Assembly (NCBI GenBank): GCA_046152925.1
Contig: JBJXFX010000158.1
Location: 1-38,928, forward strand
Length of the DNA: 38,928 nt
Source of the DNA: CAMAUF01 sp046152925
GTDB taxonomy: Bacteria > Chloroflexota > Dehalococcoidia > Tepidiformales > Tepidiformaceae
Direction: 5' to 3'
Below the pieces are notes generated by a model. That model did no database searches. It was not told the origin of the DNA and was given only the letters and a program-made list of their open reading frames with translations. Position 1 is the stretch's first letter; each line of letters begins with the position of its first letter. This document shows positions 15,444 to 22,038 of this stretch, piece by piece. A program made the position numbers and the translations under genes.

Positions 15444-15722
15444 ATGAGCCACGAAGTCGATAAGAAGCTCGTTGACCGCCTGTCCCGCGTCGAAGGGCAG
15501 GTCCGCGGCCTCCGCAAGATGCTGGAGGAGGGGCGTAACTGCGAAGAAGTGCTCAACCAGCTGCTGGCGGCTCGTTCGGGGCTGGAGCAGGCGGGGATGG
15601 TGATCCTCGACCGGCACCTTGCCGACTGCATCCTCGAAGGGGCGTCCGTTGCGCCGGAACGGATGGAGCAGCTCCGCCAGACGCTGCGGCTTTGGAGCCG
15701 GCACACTTCGCCTGTGTCCTGA
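15444..15722 (+). CDS. csoR: CsoR-family metal-sensing transcriptional repressor
   Basis: All-helical DUF156 repressor of 92 residues. The sensing residues Cys33 (RNCEEVLNQL), His58 and Cys62 (LDRHLADC) have exactly the spacing of the Cu(I) triad Cys36-His61-Cys65 of mycobacterial CsoR. A persulfide sensor of the CstR type would lack this His, so copper is the better guess. A His also occurs at position 3, a ligand position in RcnR, so nickel or cobalt is not excluded. The gene is divergent from trxA and its predicted promoter carries a matching operator, so it probably represses itself and perhaps the thioredoxin genes. No copper ATPase or chaperone is in the window. Confidence 0.85.
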   Translation: MSHEVDKKLVDRLSRVEGQVRGLRKMLEEGRNCEEVLNQLLAARSGLEQAGMVILDRHLADCILEGASVAPERMEQLRQTLRLWSRHTSPVS

Positions 15723-15810
15723 CTGGCGACGCGCGAGCGAGTAATCAGATTGGTCATTGAAAGCCCTATCGCGGCCCTGCTAGGATCAAAGCGGCAGAGG
15801 CGATGCCGCG

Positions 15811-16317
15811 ATGGAGAGCGTCCTGGTCCTGAACCAGAATTACGAACCGCTCAACGTCTGCAATGTGCGACGGGCGGTGGTGCTTGTGCTCCGCGGCAAG
15901 GCCGAAATCGTGGAGCATTCGCGCGGCGTGCTCCATTCGGCCCGTGAAGCCCTCCTGCTTCCATCGGTCATCCGCCTGGTGCACATGATCCGGCGCCCTC
16001 GGCCGAAGCTCCGGCTGACGCGCAAGGAGATCTTCGCGCGCGACGGCTGGCAATGTGTCTACTGCGGCCGTCACTCGCGCGACCTGACCCTCGACCACGT
16101 AATGCCGCGCCATCGCGGCGGCCCGCACACCTGGGACAACTTGGTCAGCGCCTGCAAGACCTGCAACCATCGCAAGGCGGGGCGTACTCCTGGAGAGGCG
16201 CACATGGAGATGCGCTCCCAGCCTGGGACGCCGCGGGTCTCGATCTACCACTCCTTTTTCCCGTATCTGCCTACGCGGCATGAGTGGCAAAAGTTCGTCC
16301 CGGGTTATGACGGCTAG
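15811..16317 (+). CDS. HNH endonuclease family protein
   Basis: A 168-residue HNH protein. The nuclease core (residues 71-125) has RKEIFARDGWQCVYCG, LTLDHVMPRHRGG (Asp95-His96) and WDNLVSACKTCNHRKAGRTP; Cys82/85 and Cys115/118 form the structural zinc site. The N-terminal 60 residues (VLVLNQNYEPLNVCNVRRAVVLVLRGKAEIVE) are typical of a widespread single-copy HNH group found in Chloroflexota, Deinococcus, Actinobacteria and Cyanobacteria, often not linked to mobile elements. Its biological target is unknown. A strong hairpin follows seven bases after the stop and the tandem array begins inside it. Confidence 0.9.
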   Translation: MESVLVLNQNYEPLNVCNVRRAVVLVLRGKAEIVEHSRGVLHSAREALLLPSVIRLVHMIRRPRPKLRLTRKEIFARDGWQCVYCGRHSRDLTLDHVMPRHRGGPHTWDNLVSACKTCNHRKAGRTPGEAHMEMRSQPGTPRVSIYHSFFPYLPTRHEWQKFVPGYDG

Positions 16318-16323
16318 GGGACG

Positions 16324-16353
16324 GCGACAGGCGCTGGGTCCCACGCCTGTCGC
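16324..16353 (+). terminator. Strong hairpin after the HNH gene
   Basis: Ten-base arms GCGACAGGCG and CGCCTGTCGC pair perfectly, and the interior TGGG-T-CCCA pairs again, giving a 14-bp stem with one bulge. There is no run of T after it, so it may end or protect the HNH message rather than act as a canonical intrinsic terminator. Confidence 0.5.
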
Positions 16354-17131
16354 GGTTCTGAGCGCCGGAGGGCGAGGACTGACGTGAGACGGCGATCAGC
16401 GAGCTACATCGCACCCTTCGCTGTTGCTCAGGGATCTGCTTCGACGCGCTGCGCTCCAAGCCATTCACGGCCCTGTACGCCGGAGGGGGGCGCGACTGAC
16501 GTGAGGCGGCGATCAGCGAACTGCGTCGCACCCCTCGCAGTCGCTCAGGGCGCTGCGCTCCAAGCCGTTCGCGGCTCTGAACGCCGGAGGGGCGGGACTG
16601 GCGTGAGACGGCGATCAGCGACCTGCGTCGCACCCCTCGCTGTCGCTGAGGGATCTGCTTCGGCGCGCTGCGTTCCATGCCGTTCGCGGCTCTGAACGCC
16701 GGAGGGGGCGGGACTGAGGTGACGCGGCGACCAGCGACCTGCATCGTACCCCTCGCTGTCGCTCAGGGATCTGCTTCGGGGCGCTGCGCTCCAAGCCATT
16801 CACGGCCCTGTACGCCGGAGGGGGGCGGAACTGGCGTGAGACGGCGATCAGCGACCTACATCGCACCCCTCGCTGTCGCTCCGGGCTCTGATTCGGGGCG
16901 CTGCGCTCCAAGCCGTTCGGGGCTCTGAACGCCGGAGGGGCGGACTGACGTGAGGCGTCGATCAGCGAGCTGCATCGCACCCCTCGCTATCGCTCAGGGC
17001 TCCGCTTCGGGGCGTTGGGTTCCATGCCTGTCGCGGTTCTGAGCGCCGGAGGGCGAGGACTGACGTGAGGCCGCGGTCAGCGAGCTGCGTCGCACCCCTC
17101 GCTGTCGCTCAGGGCTCTGCTTCGACGCGCC
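16331..17131. repeat. Tandem array of a 102-117 bp non-coding repeat
   Basis: Six complete units start at 16381, 16498, 16600, 16716, 16833 and 16947, flanked by a partial unit at 16331-16380 and a truncated one at 17062-17131. Every unit contains CGATCAGCGA-like and CCCCTCGCTGTCGCTCAGGG-like blocks and a GCCGGAGGG tail. Unit lengths are 117, 102, 116, 117, 114 and 115, not multiples of three, so no reading frame can run through. Three subtypes exist in the AGCCGTTCGCGGCT region. The array fills nearly all of the 915 bases between the HNH gene and the ImuB-like gene. It is not a CRISPR: there are no unique spacers. Confidence 0.9.
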
Positions 17132-17206
17132 GGGCGGGGTGGGATTTCGCGGCGAGGTGTGGTGGGGCCGCGACTCGTACCCTCGCTGACGGTCGGGGTT
17201 GTGTGG

Positions 17207-17229
17207 AAGGGGCGGCTCAACGCCCCCTT
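17207..17229 (-). other. Hairpin downstream of the ImuB-like gene
   Basis: AAGGGGCG and CGCCCC(C)TT pair around a six-base loop four bases after the minus-strand stop at 17233. No T-tract follows, so transcription may continue into the tandem array. Confidence 0.35.
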
Positions 17230-17232
17230 CGC

Positions 17233-18138
17233 TCATCCCGCGCGGCGAAGGAGACGGTCCGCGGAGGGCGCCGCCGGAGGCGGGGCAACGGCCCGGCCCG
17301 GCAAAGCGCGGACGCGGACATCCGGGCCTAATCGGGCGAGCGAGACGCTGAGCCGCGTCACACCGTCGAACGACTCTGGGTCGAGCCTGCGCCGGAGGAG
17401 GTCCACAACGGCGGCGGCCTCATGGAGCGGCCGGTGGGCACGAAGCAAAACGGGGAGGCTCCCACACGGTCCGTCAAGCGTGACGGTCGCCTCGCGGTAG
17501 CTCTCGCCACGGGCGGAAAGGAGCGTCTGGAGCTTCGCGAGCAACGAGACGAGCGCGGTCCGGACATCGACGCCGCTCGGCGAGCCCGAGAACGCTCGGC
17601 CCGCCGAAAGCGCGTCGGCACGGAAAGGGGCGATGGCCCGCTCATCCTCCAGGTCGGGCGCACAAATCAGCGGGTGGCGGCGGGCAGCCCTCGCGGCCTC
17701 GAACGCGGTCTGCCGCGAAGAGGCGAGCCCGGCCCGGACCTCGAGGCCGCTCCATGCCTGCACAAGGCCTTGGAGCCGCCGTGCGGCGGCTGGCTCGTCG
17801 TTGGCGGAGAAGGCGACATCGACGAAGAGGTGCTCACGTCCGCCAAGCTCCACGCGCTCCGTCGCCCGTGCGCGGATGACGGCCGCGGTCCGCTCGAGCA
17901 GCTCCAGACAGGCGGACGCGTTGTCGGCGACGAAGGCAGCCTGCGGAGCCAAGGCGCGGGCTTGGACCGCTGACATCCCGCAGTGGATCCCGCGGACAGT
18001 GGCCTCCGTCGTGCAGCCCGCGACCGCGGGATTCGGCCCGCTAGTCAGGAGGATCAAGGGCCGGCCATCGAGCGCCGGGTGCTGCTTGGCGGCCAGGCTC
18101 GCGCCGAGGCGGGGGAACCAAAGGCAAAGGACGCGCAT
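17233..18138 (-). CDS. Y-family polymerase-like (ImuB-like) protein lacking catalytic residues
   Basis: A 301-residue protein with the N-terminal layout of the Y-family: RVLCLWFPRLGASLAAKQHP, LDGRPLILL, GIHCGMSAVQARALAPQAAFV, then RAGLASSRQTAFEAARAARR and a little-finger-like end. The metal-binding residues of active Y-family polymerases are absent: the first Asp position reads CLWF, and the second acidic pair reads GGREHLF. ImuB has the same losses and the same RVLCLWFPRL start, so it is probably an accessory mutagenesis factor. It is shorter than most ImuB proteins, and no imuA or dnaE2 is nearby. A perfect SOS box lies within its promoter. Confidence 0.75.
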   Translation of the reverse strand: MRVLCLWFPRLGASLAAKQHPALDGRPLILLTSGPNPAVAGCTTEATVRGIHCGMSAVQARALAPQAAFVADNASACLELLERTAAVIRARATERVELGGREHLFVDVAFSANDEPAAARRLQGLVQAWSGLEVRAGLASSRQTAFEAARAARRHPLICAPDLEDERAIAPFRADALSAGRAFSGSPSGVDVRTALVSLLAKLQTLLSARGESYREATVTLDGPCGSLPVLLRAHRPLHEAAAVVDLLRRRLDPESFDGVTRLSVSLARLGPDVRVRALPGRAVAPPPAAPSADRLLRRAG

Positions 18139-18166
18139 CTCGTGCCCCCGAAGGGAGTGATCACGA

Positions 18167-18195
18167 GAATAGAACAGGCGTTCTATAATCGTCAA
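18167..18195 (-). promoter_or_regulatory. Promoter of the ImuB-like gene
   Basis: On the minus strand TTGACG (18195-18190) and CTATTC (18172-18167) are 17 bases apart. The spacer contains the SOS palindrome, so repressor binding would block polymerase directly. Confidence 0.55.
18169..18186. promoter_or_regulatory. LexA (SOS) box
   Basis: ATAGAACAGGCGTTCTAT is a perfect 18-base inverted repeat containing GAAC-N4-GTTC, the Gram-positive-type LexA box. It lies between and over the -35 and -10 elements of the ImuB-like gene. Confidence 0.78.
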
Positions 18196-18199
18196 GAGG

Positions 18200-18739
18200 C
18201 TACTTGATGGCAACGAGCTCGATTTCGAACACGAGGTCGGCGCTCGGCGGGATAGGGCTCTGGCCGCGCGCCCCGTAGCCCAGCGCGAACGGGATGTAGA
18301 CGACACGCTTGCCGCCGACCTTCATCGTCGAAAGGCCCTCGGAAAAGCCGGCGATCACACCGTTCATCCGGAACGATATCGGCTGCTTGCCGGCGGTGCT
18401 GTCGAAGGTCTTGCCGTTGGCCGCGAGCTTGCCGGTGTAGTGCACGGTGACCGTTTGGGCCATCGTGGGGCTCGCGCCGTCGCCGACTTTCGTGTCGACG
18501 TACTGGAGGCCGCTGGCCGTGGTCGTCGGGTTGTTGAGCTTGATTGCGCCGTTTGCAGCCACAGTCGTTGGGCCTCCTGATTCAGCCGTCGTCGTTTCTT
18601 TGGGGACGCTCGTGGTCGCGGTGGCCAGAGCCGTCTTGGCCGGGGTTGGGGGCGGGTCGTCGTCATCATCGCCACAGGCGACGGACAGCGCCGCGAGGAG
18701 GCCGCACGCAGCGGCTGAAACGAGCGTTCGCAATCGCAT
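18200..18739 (-). CDS. FKBP-type peptidyl-prolyl isomerase, putative lipoprotein
   Basis: A 179-residue exported FKBP. Residues 1-21 are a signal sequence ending in LSVAC, a slightly unusual lipobox, with Cys22 followed by five Asp. A Thr-rich linker leads to the FKBP domain (about 76-179): GLQYVDTKVGDG, VTVHYTGKLAANGKTFDST, MNGVIAGFSEGLSTMKVGGKRVVYIP and LGYGARGQSPIPPSADLVFEIELV. Phe replaces the usual Trp of the binding pocket (VIAGFSEG), which is common in bacterial members. It should catalyse prolyl isomerisation outside the membrane. The start is supported by TACCCT six bases upstream. The stop lies five bases from the -35 box of the ImuB-like gene. Confidence 0.92.
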   Translation of the reverse strand: MRLRTLVSAAACGLLAALSVACGDDDDDPPPTPAKTALATATTSVPKETTTAESGGPTTVAANGAIKLNNPTTTASGLQYVDTKVGDGASPTMAQTVTVHYTGKLAANGKTFDSTAGKQPISFRMNGVIAGFSEGLSTMKVGGKRVVYIPFALGYGARGQSPIPPSADLVFEIELVAIK

Positions 18740-18745
18740 GTCCGG

Positions 18746-18751
18746 AGGGTA
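18746..18751 (-). promoter_or_regulatory. Putative leaderless -10 box of the FKBP gene
   Basis: TACCCT on the minus strand ends six bases before the ATG at 18739; no ribosome binding site is visible. Confidence 0.5.
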
Positions 18752-18764
18752 GCGAACGTGGGTG

Positions 18765-19928
18765 TTACATGCTGCCGAGGCGCCGGGCCGCTTCACGCAA
18801 CGTCTCTTCGGACTTCGAGAAGGTGAAGCGGATGAGCTTCGTCCCCGCGTTGGCGGGCCCCGGCCGGAAGAAGCTCGAACCTGGGACGGGTGCGACGCCC
18901 ACGCGTTCGGTGAGGTGGTGGGCAAAGGCGACGTCGTCGCCCGCGAACCCGAGGTCGCTGAAGTCCGCCATGATGTAATAGGCGCCCTCGGGGCGGTGAC
19001 AGCCGAAGCCGGATTCCCGCAGCGCCGTGAGCAGCAGGTCACGTTTGGTGGTGTACATCCCGCGGAGCTCGGGGTAGTAGGCGTCGGCCTGCTCGATTGC
19101 GATCGCGGCCGCTTCCTGGAGCGGGGCCGGCGCTCCCACGGTGAGGAAGTCGTGGACCTTGCGCACGGCATTTGAGAGCTCTGGCTTGGCGAGGATGTAG
19201 CCCAGCCGCCAGCCGGTGACGCTGAACGTCTTCGAAAGGCCCGAGATGGTGATCGTGCGGTGATACATGCCCGGGAGGGTCGCCATCAGGGTATGGACGT
19301 GGCCGTCGTAGAGGATGTGTTCGTAGATTTCGTCGGTGATGCAGAGGCAGTCGAACTCCTCGCAGAGCGCGGCGATCAGCTCCAGCTCGGCGCGCGTGAA
19401 GACCTTGCCTACCGGGTTGTTCGGCGTGTTGACGATGATCGCGCGCGTCCGGGCGGAGAACGCGGCCCGCAGAGCGGCAGGGGCGATGGCGAAATCGGGG
19501 GCGTGAAGCGTCACATAGACCAGCTTCGCGCCACTCATCGCCGCATCGGGCACGTAGTTTTCGTAGAAGGGCTCGAAGACGATGACCTCGTCGCCGGGTT
19601 CGATGACGGCGAGCATCGTCGCCATCATGGCTTCCGTCGCGCCACAGGTGACGGTGACCTCGCGGTCGGGGTCGAGGTCCAGGCCGTAGAAGCGACGCGT
19701 TTTGTCGGCGATCGCCTTGCGCAGCCGGAACGAACCCCAGGTGATGGCGTACTGGTTGATGTCGGCGTTAATTGCGTCGATCGCCGCTTGCTTGATGAAC
19801 GCTGGCGCGGGGAAGTCGGGGTAACCCTGGGCCAAGTTCATGGCGCCGTGGAGGCCGGCGAGGCGGGTCATCTCGCGGATGACGGACTCACCGAAAACGG
19901 ACGTGCGGGAGGCGATGCGTTCGGGCAT
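18765..19928 (-). CDS. PLP-dependent aminotransferase class I/II
   Basis: A fold-type I aminotransferase of 387 residues. Visible marks: MNLAQGYPDFPAPAFIK (substrate end), VTVTCGATEAMMATMLAVI (PLP phosphate region), VNTPNNPVGKVF, DEIYEHILYDG (Asp-x-x-Tyr) and SGLSKTFSVTGWRLGY with the Schiff-base Lys. The sequence is close to the YbdL/kynurenine-glutamine transaminase group, which often uses methionine, glutamine or aromatic amino acids; the exact substrate is not decided by the sequence. Start at 19928 is chosen because TACAAT lies six bases upstream; a GTG at 19946 is the alternative. Divergent from the Uma2 gene with only 42 bases between starts. Confidence 0.92.
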   Translation of the reverse strand: MPERIASRTSVFGESVIREMTRLAGLHGAMNLAQGYPDFPAPAFIKQAAIDAINADINQYAITWGSFRLRKAIADKTRRFYGLDLDPDREVTVTCGATEAMMATMLAVIEPGDEVIVFEPFYENYVPDAAMSGAKLVYVTLHAPDFAIAPAALRAAFSARTRAIIVNTPNNPVGKVFTRAELELIAALCEEFDCLCITDEIYEHILYDGHVHTLMATLPGMYHRTITISGLSKTFSVTGWRLGYILAKPELSNAVRKVHDFLTVGAPAPLQEAAAIAIEQADAYYPELRGMYTTKRDLLLTALRESGFGCHRPEGAYYIMADFSDLGFAGDDVAFAHHLTERVGVAPVPGSSFFRPGPANAGTKLIRFTFSKSEETLREAARRLGSM

Positions 19929-19934
19929 CCGCGG

Positions 19935-19940
19935 ATTGTA
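19935..19940 (-). promoter_or_regulatory. Putative leaderless -10 box of the aminotransferase gene
   Basis: TACAAT on the minus strand (five of six consensus bases) ends six bases before the ATG at 19928. Confidence 0.55.
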
Positions 19941-19957
19941 CGGCACGTGCCCGGCGG

Positions 19958-19963
19958 TAGACT
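19958..19963 (+). promoter_or_regulatory. Putative leaderless -10 box of the Uma2 gene
   Basis: TAGACT ends seven bases before the ATG at 19971. It and the opposed aminotransferase box are only 17 bases apart. Confidence 0.45.
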
Positions 19964-19970
19964 CTCATCT

Positions 19971-20786
19971 ATGCCCGAAGCAGCGCTGTTGATGACCGGC
20001 GACGAGTTCCAGGCGGACCCAGCCTTCGACAGCTGGGAACTGATCGACGGCGTGCCCATTGACATGATTCAGCCCTACCTGACGAACGTCACGACGATGA
20101 AGGTGGCCTACCACCTCATGCGCTTCACGGACCTCGGCGCTGGCCTCACGGTCGCATCGTCCAGGCAACGGTTTCAGATCTGGCCCGGCCGGCCCAACCA
20201 CATCCGCAAACCTGACCTTTCGTACTTCGTCGAGAGCCGCGTCCCCGATATGGATTCCGGGGACCTCACGGTCGCCCCGGACCTGGTAGTCGAGGTTGTC
20301 TCGACCCACGAAGATGCGGTCGGAGTTGAGCGAAAACGGATCGACTACCTTGAGGCGGGCGTGCGGCTGGTCTGGGTCGTCTTCCCGCAGACGAAGACGG
20401 TGCACGTCTACCGGTCCGGCGGTCTCGCCGAGATCCTCTCCGTTGGCGACACCCTGACCGGGAACCCGGTGCTTCCCGGCTTCGCGTTTAAAGCGTTGGG
20501 TGCGACTCAACAATTTGGACGCCAGTTCGGGCGTGGTGAGCAGCGCCTCGAGCAGGGATGCTCCGCTGGGGTGCGATGCGACGCGCCCGCCCTCACCCCC
20601 GCCCCTGGAGTTTATGTCTCCAACCAGAGCACAAGCGCCTCGGGGAACCTTCGATCGATGCCAAGACGGGTTCGATGCTGGCGGTTCCGCAGGGCCGCGC
20701 TCCCAAAACTCGAGCCGCACCTATCGGCGTTCTCCCCCGCGCCGCGGAGGGGTATCCTGCTCGCGTCCCCACAGGAGCCACGATGA
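19971..20786 (+). CDS. Uma2 family (PD-(D/E)XK fold) protein with repeat-derived tail
   Basis: The first 178 residues are a Uma2 restriction-endonuclease-like domain: MTGDEFQADPAFDSWELIDGV, then RKPDLSYFVE (Asp), LVVEVVSTHEDA (Glu), RKRIDYLEAGVRLVWVVFP (Lys) and VLPGFAF at the normal end. Such domains are abundant in Cyanobacteria and Chloroflexota; their biological role is unclear. The native stop has been lost: the dispersed repeat begins at 20515, and translation runs on through it for about 90 low-complexity, Arg/Pro-rich residues to 20786, giving 271 residues instead of about 185. The final stop overlaps the ATG of the next gene, probably by chance. Confidence 0.8.
   Translation: MPEAALLMTGDEFQADPAFDSWELIDGVPIDMIQPYLTNVTTMKVAYHLMRFTDLGAGLTVASSRQRFQIWPGRPNHIRKPDLSYFVESRVPDMDSGDLTVAPDLVVEVVSTHEDAVGVERKRIDYLEAGVRLVWVVFPQTKTVHVYRSGGLAEILSVGDTLTGNPVLPGFAFKALGATQQFGRQFGRGEQRLEQGCSAGVRCDAPALTPAPGVYVSNQSTSASGNLRSMPRRVRCWRFRRAALPKLEPHLSAFSPAPRRGILLASPQEPR
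20515..20728. repeat. Dispersed repeat, copy 2
   Basis: Aligns in order with 3074-3310 (TTGGACGCCAGTT, TGAGCAGCGCCTC, ATGCGACGCGC, CCCTCACCCCC, GGTTCGATGCT, GAGCCG-ACCTA) and shares GTTTATGTCTCC with copy 3. It lacks the long hairpin of copy 1. It has entered the 3' end of the Uma2 gene and lies upstream of the SnoaL-like gene. Confidence 0.7.
20753..20758 (+). promoter_or_regulatory. Possible -10 box of the second SnoaL-like gene
   Basis: TATCCT lies 24 bases before the ATG at 20783, with AGGAG (20772-20776) in the leader. Confidence 0.35.
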
Positions 20787-21169
20787 CCAGCTTCGACCTC
20801 GCCTGCGCCCAACTCGACCGACTCGTCGCGGCCATCGCGGCCGGCGACACGGAGGCAATCCGGGCGATCTACCATCCGGCCGCAAGAATCTGGCACAACT
20901 TCGACAACCTTGAGCAGACGCCCGACGAGAACTTCCGCATCCTCCGTTGGATGCATCGCCAGGTCTCGGGGATCCGCTATGAGGATATCCGCCGGCTTCC
21001 CGCTGGCGACTCGGCCGTGGTGCAAGAGCACATCCTGCGGGGCCGGGCGAAGGATGGGACGGAGATCGCGGTCCCGGCCTGCATCGTGTTCCACTTCGAC
21101 GGTGACGGGCGAATCGTCCGCCTCGCGGAGTACCTCGACACGGCCCAAACGGCGGCGATGAGCCGCTGA
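20783..21169 (+). CDS. SnoaL-like nuclear-transport-factor-2-fold protein
   Basis: A 128-residue NTF2-fold protein: LDRLVAAIAAGDTEAIRAIYHPAARIWHNFDN in the first helix-strand unit, then ILRWMHRQVSGIRYEDIRRLP, VVQEHILRGRAKDGTEIAVPACIVFHFDGDGRIVRLAEYLDT. It resembles the limonene-epoxide-hydrolase/SnoaL group whose members carry a polar pocket; the ligand is unknown. AGGAG six bases upstream sets the start. Its stop overlaps the ATG of the PEP-mutase-family gene by one base (TGATG), suggesting joint expression with that enzyme. Confidence 0.85.
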   Translation: MTSFDLACAQLDRLVAAIAAGDTEAIRAIYHPAARIWHNFDNLEQTPDENFRILRWMHRQVSGIRYEDIRRLPAGDSAVVQEHILRGRAKDGTEIAVPACIVFHFDGDGRIVRLAEYLDTAQTAAMSR

Positions 21170-21987
21170 TGGCCGACCCAGACTCGCCCGGTAGGCGCCT
21201 CCGGGAGGCGATGGACCGCGGAGCGGTGGTCGCGCCGTTCGTGTTCGATGGCGTCCAGGCGAAACTGGCCGAGGCGGCCGGGTTCGCGGCCGTGTACATG
21301 ACGGGCTTCGGCACCGCGGCCAGCCACGGCCTCCCGGACCTCGGCATGATCGGCCTCGGAGAGATGTCGCAGAACGCGGCTCGCCTCGCGGCCGCAGTCC
21401 GCATCCCGCTGGTCGCGGACGCGGACACCGGGTACGGCAACGAGTCGAACGTGCGGAGGACGGTCGAGGTGTATGAGCGCGCGGGTGTCGCCGCCCTGCA
21501 CATCGAAGACCAAGAGTGGCCGAAACGCTGCGGCTTCCTCGATGGCAAGCGGGTTATCCCGCAGGACGAGATGGTGCTCAAAGTCAGGGCGGCGGTGGAC
21601 GCACGAAAGGATGCGAGCCTTGTGATCATCGCCCGGACGGACGCGCTCGCCCCGAACGGCTGGGACGACGCACTCGCGCGGGCGCGCGCCTACCACGAGG
21701 CGGGCGCGGACATGGTCTTCCTCGACGGCTTGAAGACACGCGAGGCGATCCAGCGGGCCGCCGAGGAGCTGCGAGGCATCCCGCAGCTGCTCAACACCTG
21801 GCTCGCGACGCCCGAGGAGGCCGACGCGCTCGGCTTCAAACTCTACATCCACCTTGGGGTGATGCTGAAGCACTTCGCTGACTTCCGCGAGACGCTGGCG
21901 GAGCTGCGGGACACCGGCAGGATCGCGATGGCGCCCGCGGACCTCTCGGTGGAGCCGATTACGACGCTGCTGGCGGGCGGATCGTGA
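21169..21987 (+). CDS. Isocitrate lyase/PEP mutase family enzyme
   Basis: A 272-residue alpha/beta-barrel enzyme. Key segments: VFDGVQAKLAEAAGFAAVYMTGFGTAASHGLPD, the Mg-binding VADADTGYGN, HIEDQEWPKRCGF (the KRCG loop carrying the catalytic Cys of lyases), IARTDALAPNGWDDALARARAYHEAGADMVFLDG and LLNTWLATPEEADALGF. The KRCG motif indicates a carbon-carbon lyase, such as 2-methylisocitrate lyase or 2,3-dimethylmalate lyase, rather than PEP mutase, which lacks it. The GF after the motif, where GH is usual, leaves the substrate open. It is coupled to the SnoaL-like gene. Confidence 0.88.
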   Translation: MADPDSPGRRLREAMDRGAVVAPFVFDGVQAKLAEAAGFAAVYMTGFGTAASHGLPDLGMIGLGEMSQNAARLAAAVRIPLVADADTGYGNESNVRRTVEVYERAGVAALHIEDQEWPKRCGFLDGKRVIPQDEMVLKVRAAVDARKDASLVIIARTDALAPNGWDDALARARAYHEAGADMVFLDGLKTREAIQRAAEELRGIPQLLNTWLATPEEADALGFKLYIHLGVMLKHFADFRETLAELRDTGRIAMAPADLSVEPITTLLAGGS

Positions 21988-22025
21988 CGTTCACGGCTTG
22001 GCCTGCGCTTAGCCGGGCGCGCGGG

Positions 22026-22031
22026 TAGGCT
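22026..22031 (+). promoter_or_regulatory. Putative leaderless -10 box of murJ
   Basis: TAGGCT ends seven bases before the ATG at 22039; no ribosome binding site is visible. Confidence 0.45.
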
Positions 22032-22038
22032 TCGCGAG

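Noticed and set aside
16331..17131. CRISPR array.
   Set aside because: Units of 102-117 bases repeat over their whole length with no unique spacers, and no cas gene is nearby.
16271..17331. Several overlapping open frames on both strands across the tandem array, with Ser/Arg/Pro-rich repeated peptides.
   Set aside because: Unit lengths are not multiples of three, so each frame reads different phases of the same repeat; there are no ribosome binding sites. The frames are a by-product of GC-rich repeats.
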